From assembly GCA_016199325.1 (NCBI GenBank), contig JACQGW010000215.1, positions 1 through 13,855 on the forward strand: a stretch of 13,855 bases of DNA, written 5' to 3'. A model generated the notes under the pieces. It was not told the DNA's origin. It did not search any database and was given only the letters and a program-made list of their open reading frames with translations. Positions 13,759 to 13,855 of the stretch are shown piece after piece. Within the stretch, counting starts at the first letter, position 1. Each line of letters opens with the position of its first letter. Made by a program: the position numbers and the translations under genes. Source of the stretch: Chloroflexota bacterium. Its GTDB lineage: Bacteria > Chloroflexota > Dehalococcoidia > JACQGW01.

Positions 13759-13855
13759 CAGGAAGCCCACTGGGGGTAGCCGGCAAGCAACTGACGATCC
13801 CGGCAGCCCCGTTCTGTCATGCTGAGCCGCAGCGAAGCATCTCCTCGGGCCGAAC
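13759..13855. repeat. Partial copy of the GTCATGCTGAGCCGCAGC element
   Basis: 13759-13844 aligns with 10210-10300, starting CAGGAAGC, then CCGGCAAG, and ending in the arm 13816-13844 (GTCATGCTGAGCCGCAGCGA onward). The opposite arm would lie beyond the window. Nothing else is visible after etfB; no terminator is obvious. Confidence 0.75.

Noticed and set aside
13728..13815. Intrinsic terminator after etfB
   Set aside because: No stem followed by a T-tract; the sequence there aligns instead with the repeat at 10210-10271.

Overview
The window is high-GC bacterial DNA, and the redox genes look GC-richer than the flanks. Its centre is a set of anaerobic-type flavin/iron-sulfur redox genes, all on the plus strand. 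No rRNA, tRNA or other phylogenetic marker is present, so taxonomy is a guess. The secreted proteins rich in proline and threonine, the clostridial-type ETF subunits, the HdrA-like proteins and the many short hairpin and heptamer repeats would fit a Chloroflexota or similar Terrabacteria genome.

Layout. Positions 1-114 hold the 3' end of a probable transposase, followed by an IS-end-like sequence. Positions 321-2018 carry two small exported or membrane-anchored proteins of unknown function. Positions 2085-2441 encode an excisionase-type helix-turn-helix protein whose 3' end runs into a 2409-2596 repeat/palindrome cluster. A good sigma70-like promoter (2796-2824) then precedes a tight five-gene run, 2895-9130: a ferredoxin-type delta subunit, the alpha, beta and gamma subunits of a 2-oxoacid:ferredoxin oxidoreductase (KorDABC type), and a 1140-residue HdrA-type flavoprotein. 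That protein joins two FAD modules, a two-cluster ferredoxin domain and an MvhD domain (a QmoA-QmoB-MvhD-like architecture). A small DUF4177-like gene (9228-9431) and a 1.1-kb repeat island (9432-10518) separate this block from a second one: a fused HdrC-HdrB protein (10519-11769), then etfA (11834-12844) and etfB (12906-13727). The window ends inside another copy of a repeat seen in the island.

Working together (inference): the Kor enzyme would oxidise a 2-oxoacid with CoA and deliver low-potential electrons. The HdrA fusion has the FAD and iron-sulfur wiring of a flavin-based electron-bifurcating or confurcating hub. HdrCB offers a CCG-type site for a disulfide or another acceptor, and EtfAB, with sequence features resembling the bifurcating class, could exchange electrons with NADH or acyl-CoA dehydrogenases. 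No membrane subunit is visible, so the assembly would be soluble. The most notable features are the fused HdrA, the HdrCB fusion with one altered CCG motif, and the repeat arrays bracketing etfA, one of which lies within a duplicated etfA start site.
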